Positions 43,819 to 53,111 of a stretch of 64,000 nt of DNA are shown piece by piece (within the stretch, counting starts at the first letter, position 1; every line of letters begins with the position of its first letter). The position numbers and the translations under genes are program-made. Origin of the DNA: Burkholderia sp. OK233 (GTDB lineage: Bacteria > Pseudomonadota > Gammaproteobacteria > Burkholderiales > Burkholderiaceae); the NCBI RefSeq assembly GCF_900230185.1, contig NZ_OCSR01000001.1:5456001-5520000 (forward strand). Direction: 5' to 3'. The notes beneath the pieces are model-generated. The model worked only from the letters and a program-made list of their open reading frames with translations, was not told the origin of the DNA and did not search any database.

Positions 43819-44862
43819 ATGGCAAAGATCTTTATCTACGGTGCCGGCTCTATTGGTTGCTATATCGGCGGACGGCTTCTTGCCGGGGGGAGCGACGTCC
43901 GTTTCATTGGACGTGCACGCGTGGCCGACCAGTTGCGCAATCAAGGCATCACGCTGTCCCGGCACGACGATAGCCGCTGGCATGCCCCGCCGGAGCGCAT
44001 CGACGTATCGACGGACGCGGCCAGCGCCGCCGCAGCCGATCTCGTGCTCGTCACCGTCAAGTCTGCCGCGACGCCCACGGCCGCGGCCGAACTGGCGAAC
44101 GTACTACGCCCCGGTACGATCGTCGTGAGCTTCCAGAACGGCATTGGCAATGCGGACGTGCTGCGCGCCGCGCTGCCACAGCACACGGTGCTGGAAGGGA
44201 TGGTGCCATTCAATGTCGTCGAACGCGGCCCAGGCGCATTTCATCAAGGTTCAGGGGGCGAGCTGGAAATAAGGCGTGCACCGGCCATGCAGCCGTTCAT
44301 CGACGAGTTCAGGAAAGCGGGTCTACCGCTCATCCAGCACGCCGATATGTTGCCGGTGCAGTGGGCGAAGCTGTTGCTCAATCTGAACAATGCCATCAAC
44401 GCGCTAGCGAACCGCCCGTTGAAGGAGGAGCTCTCGCAACGCGCCTACCGGCTCTGCCTCGCGATGGCGCAGAAAGAAGCGCTCGCGCTTCTCAAGCTAG
44501 CCGGCATACGGCCAGTCAAAGTAACGCCGCTACCCACGTCCTGGATACCGCGTGTTCTCAGCGTACCCGATGCGTTGTTCGAACGGCTGGGCCGCGCAAT
44601 GCTGACGATCGATCCGCTCGCGCGCTCGTCGATGTCCGACGACCTGGCGGCCAGGCGCGCCACGGAAATCGACTGGATCAACGGCGAGGTCGTGCGCCTC
44701 GCCCAACGCCTTAGGCAAACGGCACCCGTCAACACACGGCTGTGCGAACTCGTGCGGGAAGCCGAGCGAGCCGACGTGCGCCCTTCATGGTCAGGCGAAG
44801 CATTGCTGGCTGAGATGCGGGCCGCAGCGCATATCGCTTTGCCATTGCCCGCAAAAATCTGA
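43819..44862 (+). CDS. ketopantoate reductase-like protein (ApbA/PanE family)
   Basis: The 347-residue protein has the NADP loop YGAGSIGCYIGG, QNGIGNADVLR and the catalytic-helix WAKLLLNLNNAINAL with the Lys of the family. The segment ATEIDWINGEVV carries the substrate-binding Glu. The usual length is 300-310 residues; this one has extra length in the C-terminal half. It may be a 2-dehydropantoate 2-reductase or a relative acting on another 2-oxo acid. The start MAKIFIYG is chosen because the loop should begin near the N-terminus. Confidence 0.83.
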   Translation: MAKIFIYGAGSIGCYIGGRLLAGGSDVRFIGRARVADQLRNQGITLSRHDDSRWHAPPERIDVSTDAASAAAADLVLVTVKSAATPTAAAELANVLRPGTIVVSFQNGIGNADVLRAALPQHTVLEGMVPFNVVERGPGAFHQGSGGELEIRRAPAMQPFIDEFRKAGLPLIQHADMLPVQWAKLLLNLNNAINALANRPLKEELSQRAYRLCLAMAQKEALALLKLAGIRPVKVTPLPTSWIPRVLSVPDALFERLGRAMLTIDPLARSSMSDDLAARRATEIDWINGEVVRLAQRLRQTAPVNTRLCELVREAERADVRPSWSGEALLAEMRAAAHIALPLPAKI

Positions 44863-44957
44863 ACGCCGGCGCACACGCATCAGGTCGCGGCCATGGCGTC
44901 AATGGAGTAGATTGATGTCTTGGTCGCGCCCCCCGGCGTCTGACCTGGGAGAAAATC

Positions 44958-45194
44958 ATGAAAAATCGCTACGCGGTTTCGCTGGCAGTCGCTGCAAGTC
45001 TTGCTGTGTCGCTCGCATTTGCCCCAGAAGTCGTGGCACAGACAGGCACCCCCGGGACGAAGCAGATGCAGGACACGCAACGGAAAGCCGAACAAAAGGC
45101 TCACAGCACAGGCAAGAAATCTCAGCACAAAAACACGAACCAGAAAGCCGCGCCTCAAAAGGCTGGAAGCGCCGGGTCGGCATCCGCGCCCTAG
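44958..45194 (+). CDS. small secreted Lys/Gln-rich protein
   Basis: A 78-residue product with a signal peptide (AVSLAVAASLAVSLAFAPEVVAQ) and a polar remainder rich in Lys, Gln and Ala. I do not recognise it. GAGAAAATC precedes the ATG. It lies alone between the ketopantoate-reductase-like gene and the convergent aldehyde dehydrogenase gene. Confidence 0.55.
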   Translation: MKNRYAVSLAVAASLAVSLAFAPEVVAQTGTPGTKQMQDTQRKAEQKAHSTGKKSQHKNTNQKAAPQKAGSAGSASAP

Positions 45195-45278
45195 TTTCCC
45201 CTGGTTGTTAGGCGGCGCGGGGGCTCAGCGGGTTATTAGATCGCGTCGAAACATTTTCGGTGCAAGCCTGAACATCAC

Positions 45279-46772
45279 CTAGTGCAGCCGCACAATCGTC
45301 GACTTCAGCTCCGTATACTTCTCTAGCGCGTGCAGAGACTTGTCGCGGCCGTTGCCAGACTGCCTGTAACCGCCGAATGGAAAATTCATGTCGTCGGCCC
45401 CTTCGTTGTAGCCGTTGATCCAGACCGTTCCCGCGCGCAGGCGCCTCGCCACCTCGTGCGCAGTCGCCAGATCGCCAGACCATACGGCAGCCGCGAGGCC
45501 GTATTCGGTGTCATTCGCGATGTGCACCGCTTCGTCGACGTGATCGAACTCGATCACGGACAGAACCGGTCCGAAGATTTCTTCGCGGGCAATTTTTGCA
45601 TCCGGCTTGACCTCGAACACGGTCGGTTCGACATAGAAGCCGCCGGTTTCCTCCCTGACTCGCGCGCCGCCCGTCACAAGCCGGCCTTCCCGGCGACCTG
45701 AGTCGATATAAGCCGCCACGCGCTCGAACTGGATACGATCGACGATCGGCCCCATCGTCACCGACGGATCGAGCGGATGACCTGGTTCATAGGCACGTGC
45801 AGCGGCGGCCACTTTTGCAACGAAGGCGTCCTTGATGTCCCGGTGCACGAGGAGCCTCGAACCCGCCGTACACACCTCGCCCATATTGAAGAAAATCGCG
45901 TCGGCGGCCGCCTTCGCTGCGCGATCGAGATCAGGGTAATCGGGCAGCACGATGTTCGGTGACTTGCCCCCGAGTTCGAGCCACACGCGCTTCAGGTTGG
46001 ATTGCGCCGCGCATTCCATGATCTGCCTTCCGGTTCTCGTCGAGCCGGTGAACGCGATGCAGTCGACGCCGTGATGCAGCGCGAGCAACCTGCCCGGTTC
46101 GGCGCCACCCGGCACGACGTTGAATACACCGGGTGGCAGGCCTGCTTCGTGCGCCAATCGGGCGACGCGAATAGCGGTGAGAGGCGATTTCTCCGATGGT
46201 TTGAGGACCACACTGTTACCGACAGCAAGCGCCGGGGCAAACTTCCACGCCGCCATCAGCAGCGGGAAGTTCCACGGCACCACCGCAGCAACGACACCAA
46301 CGGGCTCACGGGTCACGAGCCCAACGAGATGATGGTCGGTCGGAACGACCTCGCCGCCCATCTTGTCGATCGCCTCGGCATACCATTCGACGCAGTGCGC
46401 AGCAGCCGGTACGTCGATGGCCGTGGTGTCGGCGATCGGCTTGCCCGCGTCGAGCGTTTCGAGCAAAGCCAGCTCCTCGAGGTGCTCACGCATCAATGCG
46501 GCCCAGCGCAGCAGCACGGCCTTGCGATCGCGCGGATTCATGCCCGCCCATACCTGCGTGTCGAAGGCCCGCCGGGCCGCCGCCACGGCCGCGTCGACAT
46601 CCGCCTCGCCGCAGTCGGCGACCTGGACCAGCACGCGCCCATCGATCGGACTCACACAGGGGAATGTGCTTTCGCTGTGCGCGTGGCGCAGTGCGCCATC
46701 GATAAATGCGCGCCCTTCGATTTCCATCGAGGCGGCCTCATTCTGCCAGTCCGAGAGAGTTTTCGTATTCAT
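45279..46772 (-). CDS. puuC: aldehyde dehydrogenase, gamma-glutamyl-gamma-aminobutyraldehyde type
   Basis: A 497-residue NAD(P)-dependent aldehyde dehydrogenase with WNFPLLMAAWKFAPAL, the Glu motif LELGGKSPN and the catalytic Cys in GEVCTAGSR. The N-terminal DGALRHAHSESTFPCVSPIDG and the overall motif pattern are PuuC-like. Placed in a polyamine operon with a PuuB-like oxidase, it would oxidise the aldehyde from putrescine or another polyamine. It is the last gene of the operon. Confidence 0.8.
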   Translation of the reverse strand: MNTKTLSDWQNEAASMEIEGRAFIDGALRHAHSESTFPCVSPIDGRVLVQVADCGEADVDAAVAAARRAFDTQVWAGMNPRDRKAVLLRWAALMREHLEELALLETLDAGKPIADTTAIDVPAAAHCVEWYAEAIDKMGGEVVPTDHHLVGLVTREPVGVVAAVVPWNFPLLMAAWKFAPALAVGNSVVLKPSEKSPLTAIRVARLAHEAGLPPGVFNVVPGGAEPGRLLALHHGVDCIAFTGSTRTGRQIMECAAQSNLKRVWLELGGKSPNIVLPDYPDLDRAAKAAADAIFFNMGEVCTAGSRLLVHRDIKDAFVAKVAAAARAYEPGHPLDPSVTMGPIVDRIQFERVAAYIDSGRREGRLVTGGARVREETGGFYVEPTVFEVKPDAKIAREEIFGPVLSVIEFDHVDEAVHIANDTEYGLAAAVWSGDLATAHEVARRLRAGTVWINGYNEGADDMNFPFGGYRQSGNGRDKSLHALEKYTELKSTIVRLH

Positions 46773-46835
46773 CAGGATGCCTACTTGAAGTTATGCTTGA
46801 CAGGCAAGCAGCGTACCTGGTTGCCTGCATTCGTC

Positions 46836-48266
46836 TCAACCCGCGCAGCGCACCGCCGCACCGGCCGGATCGATCGGCGTACAAGTTCCCGCGCGAGCCT
46901 CGATCGCTTCGCCCGCGGCGAGACACAGCGCCTCCTGAAAGCGGGCGGCGACAAGCTGAACGCCCATCGGCACACCGTCGCGCACGCCGGTCGGCACGGA
47001 CAACCCCGGCAATCCGAGCAGCGCGGTCGCGAGCAGCGGACTCTGCATGTCGAGGATGCGCCGCATCGCGTCGTCGCCACGCTGGTCCTCGTCGATCGCG
47101 AACGGCTGCGCGCATGAGACCGGCATCAGCAGCAGCGGATAGCGCTCGAAGAAACGCTGCCAGTCCCGTAACAGGCCGGTGCGCCGCGCCAGACCATTCA
47201 TGTAGCCAGCCAGGTCGAGCGGCGCGGCAAGCCGGCGCTGGCTGCCGAACGCCGTACGAATCGCGTCGTCGCCATGCTGCATGATGACGTCGCCGAGCCC
47301 ACTCCTCGCTTCGTTGGTGACGAGGTCCAGCCACAGCGCGCTCGCTTCGGCCATCTGCGGCGGGACGACTTCTTCGACGATGCAGCCCGCTTCTTCGAGC
47401 CAGCCTGCCGCCCGCCGGATCGCGTCGACGACCGCGGCGTCGGAACGGACGCCCGGCAGTTCCACACAGACGGCGACACGCGCAGGAAACGGCGCGCGAT
47501 GGCCGGGCGGCTCTACCGGCATCCACCATGCGTCGCGCGGATCGCCGCCCGCCATCGCCTCCAGTGCAATGCGCAGGTCGCCGACTGTTCTCGCCAGCGG
47601 CCCCTGCACCGACGCGAGCTGGACCGCAAGCGTCCGGTCCTTTACCTGCGTCGGGTTGTACGCGGGTACGCGGCCGGCGCTCGGTCTCAGTCCCGCGACA
47701 CCGCACGCGTAGGCCGGATAGCGGATCGAGCCGCCGAGGTCGTTGCCGTGCGCGATCGCGCCGATGCCAGCGGCAACCGCAGCCGCCGCCCCACCACTGG
47801 AGCCCCCCGGCGTCAGTTGCGGATTCCACGGATTCAGCGTGCGGCCATGCAGGTCGTTGTCGGTGAACCAGCGATAGGAAAACGCCGGCGCGTTACTGCG
47901 GCCGATCACGATCGCGCCGGCTTTGCGCAGGTTCGCGACCACGGGGCTGTCCTCTCTCGCGACGAGGTCTTTGAACGCGCTCACGCCGTTGGTGGTCGCA
48001 TAGCCGGCCATGTCGACATTGATCTTGACCGTCACCGGCACGCCGTGGAGTGGTCCGACCGGCTCACGCCGCGCGATCGCCCCGTCGGCCTCCGACGCGG
48101 CCAGCAACGCGCTGTCGGCCAGCACGTCGACAATCGCGTTGATGCGCGGATTCACATCCTCGAGCCGCTGCAGACAACTCTGCGTGAGTTCCGTCGACGA
48201 CACATCGCGACGCGCGATGCGTTCGACCATTTCCGTAGCGCTCAGACGCCACAAATCCTGAGTCAT
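46836..48266 (-). CDS. amidase signature family protein
   Basis: A 476-residue amidase with the Ser-cisSer-Lys triad: Lys81 (VPVTVKINVD), Ser156/157 in TPGGSSGGAAA and Ser180 in DLGGSIRYPA. The start at 48266 has AGGAG six bases upstream. The gene is in the polyamine operon between the aldehyde dehydrogenase and a cupin protein. It may hydrolyse an acylated polyamine or an acyl-GABA-type intermediate, taking the place of the gamma-glutamyl hydrolase PuuD (inference). Confidence 0.87.
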   Translation of the reverse strand: MTQDLWRLSATEMVERIARRDVSSTELTQSCLQRLEDVNPRINAIVDVLADSALLAASEADGAIARREPVGPLHGVPVTVKINVDMAGYATTNGVSAFKDLVAREDSPVVANLRKAGAIVIGRSNAPAFSYRWFTDNDLHGRTLNPWNPQLTPGGSSGGAAAAVAAGIGAIAHGNDLGGSIRYPAYACGVAGLRPSAGRVPAYNPTQVKDRTLAVQLASVQGPLARTVGDLRIALEAMAGGDPRDAWWMPVEPPGHRAPFPARVAVCVELPGVRSDAAVVDAIRRAAGWLEEAGCIVEEVVPPQMAEASALWLDLVTNEARSGLGDVIMQHGDDAIRTAFGSQRRLAAPLDLAGYMNGLARRTGLLRDWQRFFERYPLLLMPVSCAQPFAIDEDQRGDDAMRRILDMQSPLLATALLGLPGLSVPTGVRDGVPMGVQLVAARFQEALCLAAGEAIEARAGTCTPIDPAGAAVRCAG

Positions 48267-48318
48267 GTCATGCTCCTGGTTGATTCCGATGATTGACGTT
48301 GCGAGTCGAACCGTCGCG

Positions 48319-48699
48319 CTACGCGTGCGACGGCTCGACCTGCGGGGCATGCGACGCGTAGACCTTCCTGCACGCCTCCACGACCTCCCAGGTGCCGCGA
48401 AAGACCGAGGGAATCACGAAGCGGTCCCCGCCGCGCAGCACCTTTTCGCTCCCCTGCATGTCACGCACGATCACCACGCCACTCAACATCTCACAGTACT
48501 CGGACTCGTCGTACTCGATCGTCCAATGGCCGGGCGTGCTCTCCCAGATGCCGGAACTGAACTGTCCGCAAGGACTGATGTAGTGACGCGTGAGCGTCTG
48601 CATCGGATTACCGGCCAGCAGTAGTCCACGTGGCACGCGGGACTGGGTCAGCTCCGCGGGGTCCCGCATCAGGTCCACGATATTGGTGATGTCTGTCAT
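48319..48699 (-). CDS. cupin domain protein (DUF861 / EutQ-like)
   Basis: This 126-residue protein carries one cupin barrel, with GIWESTPGHWTIEYDESEYCEMLSG split over the two conserved motifs and GDRFVIPSVFRGTWEVVE as the second. Such proteins are often found next to PuuB-type oxidases, function unknown. It is between the oxidase and the amidase in the operon. Confidence 0.8.
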   Translation of the reverse strand: MTDITNIVDLMRDPAELTQSRVPRGLLLAGNPMQTLTRHYISPCGQFSSGIWESTPGHWTIEYDESEYCEMLSGVVIVRDMQGSEKVLRGGDRFVIPSVFRGTWEVVEACRKVYASHAPQVEPSHA

Positions 48700-48776
48700 A
48701 AGCGCCTCGAAAGGTGTGCAATGTTCGATTCAGGTAAGTTGCCGCGCGGCCCGACGCGCCGTGAGCCAACGCCGGC

Positions 48777-50069
48777 TCAAAGCGCGTCCATCATCCGGTG
48801 CCAGGTCATCGCGAGCATCAGCATGGGCGAGCGCAGCAGGCGTCCGCCCGGGAAGTCACGGTGCCGGATCTTGCCGAACAGGTCGAAGCGGGCGGCCTGC
48901 GCATCGATCGCTTCCGCGATGAGCCGGCCCGCGAGCCCCGTGACGTTCACGCCGTGCCCGGAAAACCCCTGTGCGAAATACACGGTCGGTTCGAGTCGGC
49001 CGAAATGCGGCGCGCGATTCATCGTCGCGTCGACGAACCCGCCCCACGCGTAGTCGATCTTCGCGTCGGCGAGTTGTGGAAACGTTTTGAGCATGTCCCG
49101 TCGCATGGCGGCGGCGAGCTCGCGCGGCGCGCGGGTCGAGCTGCTCGCCTTGCCGCCCCACAGCATCCGGCGATCCTTCGTCAAACGGAAATAGTCGAGC
49201 GCCGCATTGCAGTCGCAGATCGCCACATCCGTCGGCATCGTATCGCTCGCCCTTGCGTCGCCGAGCGGTTCAGTCGCAATCAGGTACGTCGCCACCGGCA
49301 TGATCTTGCGCGCAAGCGCCGGCGCGAGCCGGCCCAGGTAGGCGTTACCCGCGAGCACGACGTAGCGCGCCTCCACCTGCCCGCGCGCGCTCGTCACGCG
49401 ATGGCCTTGCGCGGTCTTCCCGATTGCGTGCGCGCTCGTGTCCTCGTGGATCGACACGCCCTCGTCGCGCGCCGCGCGCCCCAGGCCGAGCGTGTAGTTG
49501 AGCGGATGCAGATGGCCGCTGCCGTCATGGTGGAGCCCTCCCAGGTAGCGATCCGAAGCGACCACCTGGCGCATCTCGTCACGCTCGACATACCGGTACC
49601 CGCGATAGCCGAAGCGCAACTCGGCGGCTTCCCGCCAGGCACGCAGCGCGTCGACATGGCGCGGCTTGTTTGCCGCGGTCAGATAGCCGAACGTCAGGTC
49701 GCAATCGATCTGATGCTTCGCGACCCGCTCCCTGACGATCTCGACCGACTCGAGCCCCATCGCCCAGACGCGCCGCACGTCCTCTTCCGGCATGAAGGAC
49801 GAGAACGTATCAATGTCACACGAATACCCCGCGATCAGCTGGCCGCCGTTGCGTCCGCTGGCGCCCCAACCGATCCTGGACGCCTCGAGCAGCACGACCG
49901 AGTAGCCGCGTTCCGCGAGATTGAGCGCGGTGGAAAGGCCTGTGAGTCCACCGCCGATCACGCAGACGTCGGCCGATACCGATGCATCGAGCGGAGGATG
50001 ACACGTCCGGTCGTTCGCGGTAGCCGCGTAATATGACGGGACGTGCGCCTGATTTTCAAACTTGAGCAT
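48777..50069 (-). CDS. FAD-dependent amine oxidase of the DAO family (PuuB-like)
   Basis: A 430-residue flavoprotein with the dinucleotide fold CVIGGGLTGLSTALNLAERG and ending in the second FAD-binding segment FAQGFSGHGVNVTGLAGRL. GWGASGRNGGQL is a signature of gamma-glutamylputrescine oxidase (PuuB) and relatives. It would oxidise a gamma-glutamylated or free polyamine to the aldehyde for the PuuC-like enzyme. PuuA, which makes gamma-glutamylputrescine, is absent from the window. Confidence 0.85.
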   Translation of the reverse strand: MLKFENQAHVPSYYAATANDRTCHPPLDASVSADVCVIGGGLTGLSTALNLAERGYSVVLLEASRIGWGASGRNGGQLIAGYSCDIDTFSSFMPEEDVRRVWAMGLESVEIVRERVAKHQIDCDLTFGYLTAANKPRHVDALRAWREAAELRFGYRGYRYVERDEMRQVVASDRYLGGLHHDGSGHLHPLNYTLGLGRAARDEGVSIHEDTSAHAIGKTAQGHRVTSARGQVEARYVVLAGNAYLGRLAPALARKIMPVATYLIATEPLGDARASDTMPTDVAICDCNAALDYFRLTKDRRMLWGGKASSSTRAPRELAAAMRRDMLKTFPQLADAKIDYAWGGFVDATMNRAPHFGRLEPTVYFAQGFSGHGVNVTGLAGRLIAEAIDAQAARFDLFGKIRHRDFPGGRLLRSPMLMLAMTWHRMMDAL

Positions 50070-50126
50070 GACAAAGCCTCGCGATCGGCGGTGGCCCGAT
50101 TTCCTCAGGCCGCCGCCGGCATCGCA

Positions 50127-51665
50127 TCAGAAAGAGTAGATGAATTGCGCGGCCAACAGGTCGTTCGACTTCGCATACGTACCGTCATTGCGCAGGAACA
50201 CCTGACGGTTCGCCCAATCGTGCCGGTATTCGACCTTCACCGTGATCTGCTGGGTCGGATAGAACAACAGGTCGAGCGCGGCGTCCTGGCGTGTCGCGCC
50301 CTTGCATTCGAAGCCGTGATTGCTCGACGCCGCCAGGCAATTCACGTCGATGCCGAAGCCGTTATACGGATCCATCCCGTTGCCGTTGAGGGCGATCCCG
50401 CCGCCCCCGCCACCGTTCTTGCTGTCGACCAGCAGGTCGTAGCGGGCCGTCACGCCCATCCGCCCGATCACCGGCAGCCTGAACTTCCGGTGCGCGAGCA
50501 GAGACAGTCCGTACCACTGCGCCTGGCCGCCGTTCCACGCGGCGTTCTGCTGCTGGCCGTAGTCGATTTCGGCGTTGTACTGGACGTCGGCCAGCGCATA
50601 CGTCATATCGGCTTCGGTGAAAAAGAACGTGCCGTAGCCGTTCGGCGCCTGGCCGCCCCAGCCATAGCTAACCGAGCCTGTCGTTGGGTCGATCGCGCTT
50701 GGCAGCGTCTGGCGGCCGATGCTGAACGAGCCGCCGACGTCGAGTTGACTGCCGCGCAGATAGTCCACCCGCGCGCTGAAAGTCGGCATGCGATTGCTCG
50801 TCGTGATCGGATCGCCGAACGCGTTCGTGCCGGTCTGCGTCACCGAGCCGGCGGTGCGGAATTGCTCGTTGCCGAGCAGGAATTTCCACGCCCATTGATC
50901 ACCGGTGTAGTTGACGCCGGCGCCGATCGAGCTGCCCGGATCCGAGAAGTCATACAGCAGGTTGTGCGTGAGCGTCAGCATCTGATTCGACTGCTGCATC
51001 TCGTAGCCGCTCAGCCCCGGCATCAGGCCGGCGACGACCGACGTGGTCGGTGTGAGCGGCACCGTCGCGATCGCGGTGTTCAGAATGTTGAACCCGCTGT
51101 CACCGTGTTCGGTCATCAGATACATTCCGGCGCCGCGGTTCGGCGCCAGCGTCACCTCGACGGAAGGCGCCATCGGGCCGACACCGAACATCTTCTTGAT
51201 ATCGAGGTACAGATCGCCGAACGTGCTGTTGTAGTACTGGTACGCGTTTTCGTGGTTCGCAAACTGGAACGACGACGTGCCCGCCGCACGGTTATACAGA
51301 TAGGTGGGATCGATGTAGCCGGTCACCGACAGCCCCGCGATCGGGCCGGTCTGGGCCGCATCGGTCAGCGCGTCGACTTTCAGCTGCTGGTTCGCGGTCT
51401 GCTGCTTCAACTCAGCAACGTCGTCGTTGGTCAGCACCGCAGGCGCCTGGCCGTAGTCCGCCGACGACGGATCGACAGCGGCCGCACTCGCCGGCGCCGG
51501 CATGGACACGGGCTTCGCGGCAAGCTGCGACTGCAGCCCCCTGACCTCCTGCTGCAGCGCGGCGAGCTGCTGCTGCAGCGCCTTGATCTGATCGCCGGTC
51601 GGACTCGCTGCGGCCAGCCCCGGCAGCACCCCGGCCACCAGCACGCTGATTAACCTCTTCTTCAT
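50127..51665 (-). CDS. DUF3138 outer-membrane beta-barrel protein
   Basis: The 512-residue protein has a signal peptide (KRLISVLVAGVLPGLAAAS) followed by a coiled coil (DQIKALQQQLAALQQEVRG, about residues 22-50). A long porin-like barrel follows, with a C-terminal aromatic residue (AQFIYSF). This arrangement is that of the Burkholderia DUF3138 family. It lies between the polyamine-binding protein and the oxidase, so it is likely the outer-membrane channel for the polyamine. GGGAG precedes the start. Confidence 0.85.
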   Translation of the reverse strand: MKKRLISVLVAGVLPGLAAASPTGDQIKALQQQLAALQQEVRGLQSQLAAKPVSMPAPASAAAVDPSSADYGQAPAVLTNDDVAELKQQTANQQLKVDALTDAAQTGPIAGLSVTGYIDPTYLYNRAAGTSSFQFANHENAYQYYNSTFGDLYLDIKKMFGVGPMAPSVEVTLAPNRGAGMYLMTEHGDSGFNILNTAIATVPLTPTTSVVAGLMPGLSGYEMQQSNQMLTLTHNLLYDFSDPGSSIGAGVNYTGDQWAWKFLLGNEQFRTAGSVTQTGTNAFGDPITTSNRMPTFSARVDYLRGSQLDVGGSFSIGRQTLPSAIDPTTGSVSYGWGGQAPNGYGTFFFTEADMTYALADVQYNAEIDYGQQQNAAWNGGQAQWYGLSLLAHRKFRLPVIGRMGVTARYDLLVDSKNGGGGGGIALNGNGMDPYNGFGIDVNCLAASSNHGFECKGATRQDAALDLLFYPTQQITVKVEYRHDWANRQVFLRNDGTYAKSNDLLAAQFIYSF

Positions 51666-51700
51666 GAAACGTCTCCCTGTTATTCTTTGATTCGGATTCC

Positions 51701-52822
51701 TCAACCTCCGGACTTCAACCGTAGCCACAAACGGTTCTGCAGCCTCGTGATCTCCGCACTTATCGGCATCGCGAGCGACGTTCGGGCGAGCACGCTGTCA
51801 GGCAGATAGACGTCCGGGTCCTGCGAGATTTCCGGCTTCACGAACGGGCGTGCGGCCTGGTTCGCGGTCGGATAGGCGATCTCGTTGGTGATCGCCGCGT
51901 TGGTCTTCGGATCTTCGATATAGTTGATCCACTTCAACGCCGCCGCAGGATCAGGCGCATCCTTCGGGATCGCCATCGCGTCGAACCACAGCAGGCCGCC
52001 TTCCTTCGGATTCACGTAGCGGATCTGGTATCCGTGTTTCGCCTCTACCGAGCGCCGCCGCGCGAGGCTGACGTCGCCAGACCAACCGAGCACGACGCAC
52101 ACGTCGCCGTTCGCAAGATCGTCCGCATAGCCCACCGAATTGAACTGCGTGATGTATGGACGAATCGTCTTCAGCACGTCGTAGGCCGCCTGATAGTCCG
52201 CCGGGTTCCTGCTTTCCGGATCCTTGCCCATGTATTGCAGCACCGCTGCGAATGCCGCGTCCGGCGCGTCGAGCAGCGACACGCCGCAGCCCTTCAGCTT
52301 CGACACGTTCGCCGGATCGAACAGCAGCGCCCAGCTGTCGGTGGGGGCGTTGTCACCCAGCCGCTTCCTGACGGCCTCGACGTTGTAGCCGACCCCCGTC
52401 GTGCCCCACGCCCAAGGTACGCCGTACTGGTTGCCCGGATCGGCCTTCGCCATCATCTTCATCAGCGCCGGGTCGAGGTTCGCAAGATTCGGGATCTTCG
52501 ATTTGTCGAGCTTCTGGTAGACGCCCGCCTGGATCTGCCGCGCCAGGTAGTTCGACGTCGGCACGACGATGTCGTAGCCGGAACTGCCGGTGAGCAGCTT
52601 GGTCTGCAGCGTGTCGTCGCTGTCATAGCTGTCGTAGCGCACCTTGATGCCGGTCTGCTTCTCGAAGTTCGGTACCGTGTCCTTCGCGATGTACTCGGAC
52701 CAGTTGTAAACGTTCAGATTGGTGTCGCCGGCCAGCACGGACTGGCTAGCCGCGAGCGCGAGACTGGCTGAAGCGGCGAACACGATCCTGATGACCGGGC
52801 AGCGGCGAAAACGGGCACGCAT
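51701..52822 (-). CDS. polyamine ABC transporter substrate-binding protein (PotD/PotF-like)
   Basis: A 373-residue periplasmic protein. After the signal peptide (FAASASLALAASQSVLA) comes NLNVYNWSEYIAKDTV, a PotF/SpuD hallmark. SGYDIVVPTSNYLARQI and WAWGTTGVGYN also match. The start at 52822 has AGGAG eight bases upstream, and the longer open frame upstream lacks a ribosome site. It is the first gene of the operon and binds putrescine or spermidine. The permease and ATPase genes are not in this window. Confidence 0.9.
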   Translation of the reverse strand: MRARFRRCPVIRIVFAASASLALAASQSVLAGDTNLNVYNWSEYIAKDTVPNFEKQTGIKVRYDSYDSDDTLQTKLLTGSSGYDIVVPTSNYLARQIQAGVYQKLDKSKIPNLANLDPALMKMMAKADPGNQYGVPWAWGTTGVGYNVEAVRKRLGDNAPTDSWALLFDPANVSKLKGCGVSLLDAPDAAFAAVLQYMGKDPESRNPADYQAAYDVLKTIRPYITQFNSVGYADDLANGDVCVVLGWSGDVSLARRRSVEAKHGYQIRYVNPKEGGLLWFDAMAIPKDAPDPAAALKWINYIEDPKTNAAITNEIAYPTANQAARPFVKPEISQDPDVYLPDSVLARTSLAMPISAEITRLQNRLWLRLKSGG

Positions 52823-53111
52823 AGGAAATCTCCTGATAGGGTGAATCGGCCGCTCCGATCGATGCGGATGCCGCCGGTAAGCAAACTCGTGAATGCGTCG
52901 CGAGGCGATCGTCGACGTGCGGACTGAACGCCGGGTCTCCTTCGTTTCAGCTTGTGGAGCACTGTAAAGATCGCGGTACGAGTCGTCTGTCCCGGGAACA
53001 AAGGACAAGCTTCATCGTCGATGACGGTGGTTTGGGTGCATTCCCGCGTAGGCATGGGGAATTTGTCGTGATACCAGTAGCGCCACCCAGAATTAATCGA
53101 GAACAGAAGTG

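Noticed and set aside
48798..50036. 412-codon plus-strand open frame opposite the PuuB-like gene
   Set aside because: Antisense of a clear flavoprotein with intact FAD motifs; no independent evidence.
50043..51653. 536-codon plus-strand open frame opposite the DUF3138 gene
   Set aside because: Arg/Val/His-rich antisense of a barrel protein; no signal peptide or ribosome site.
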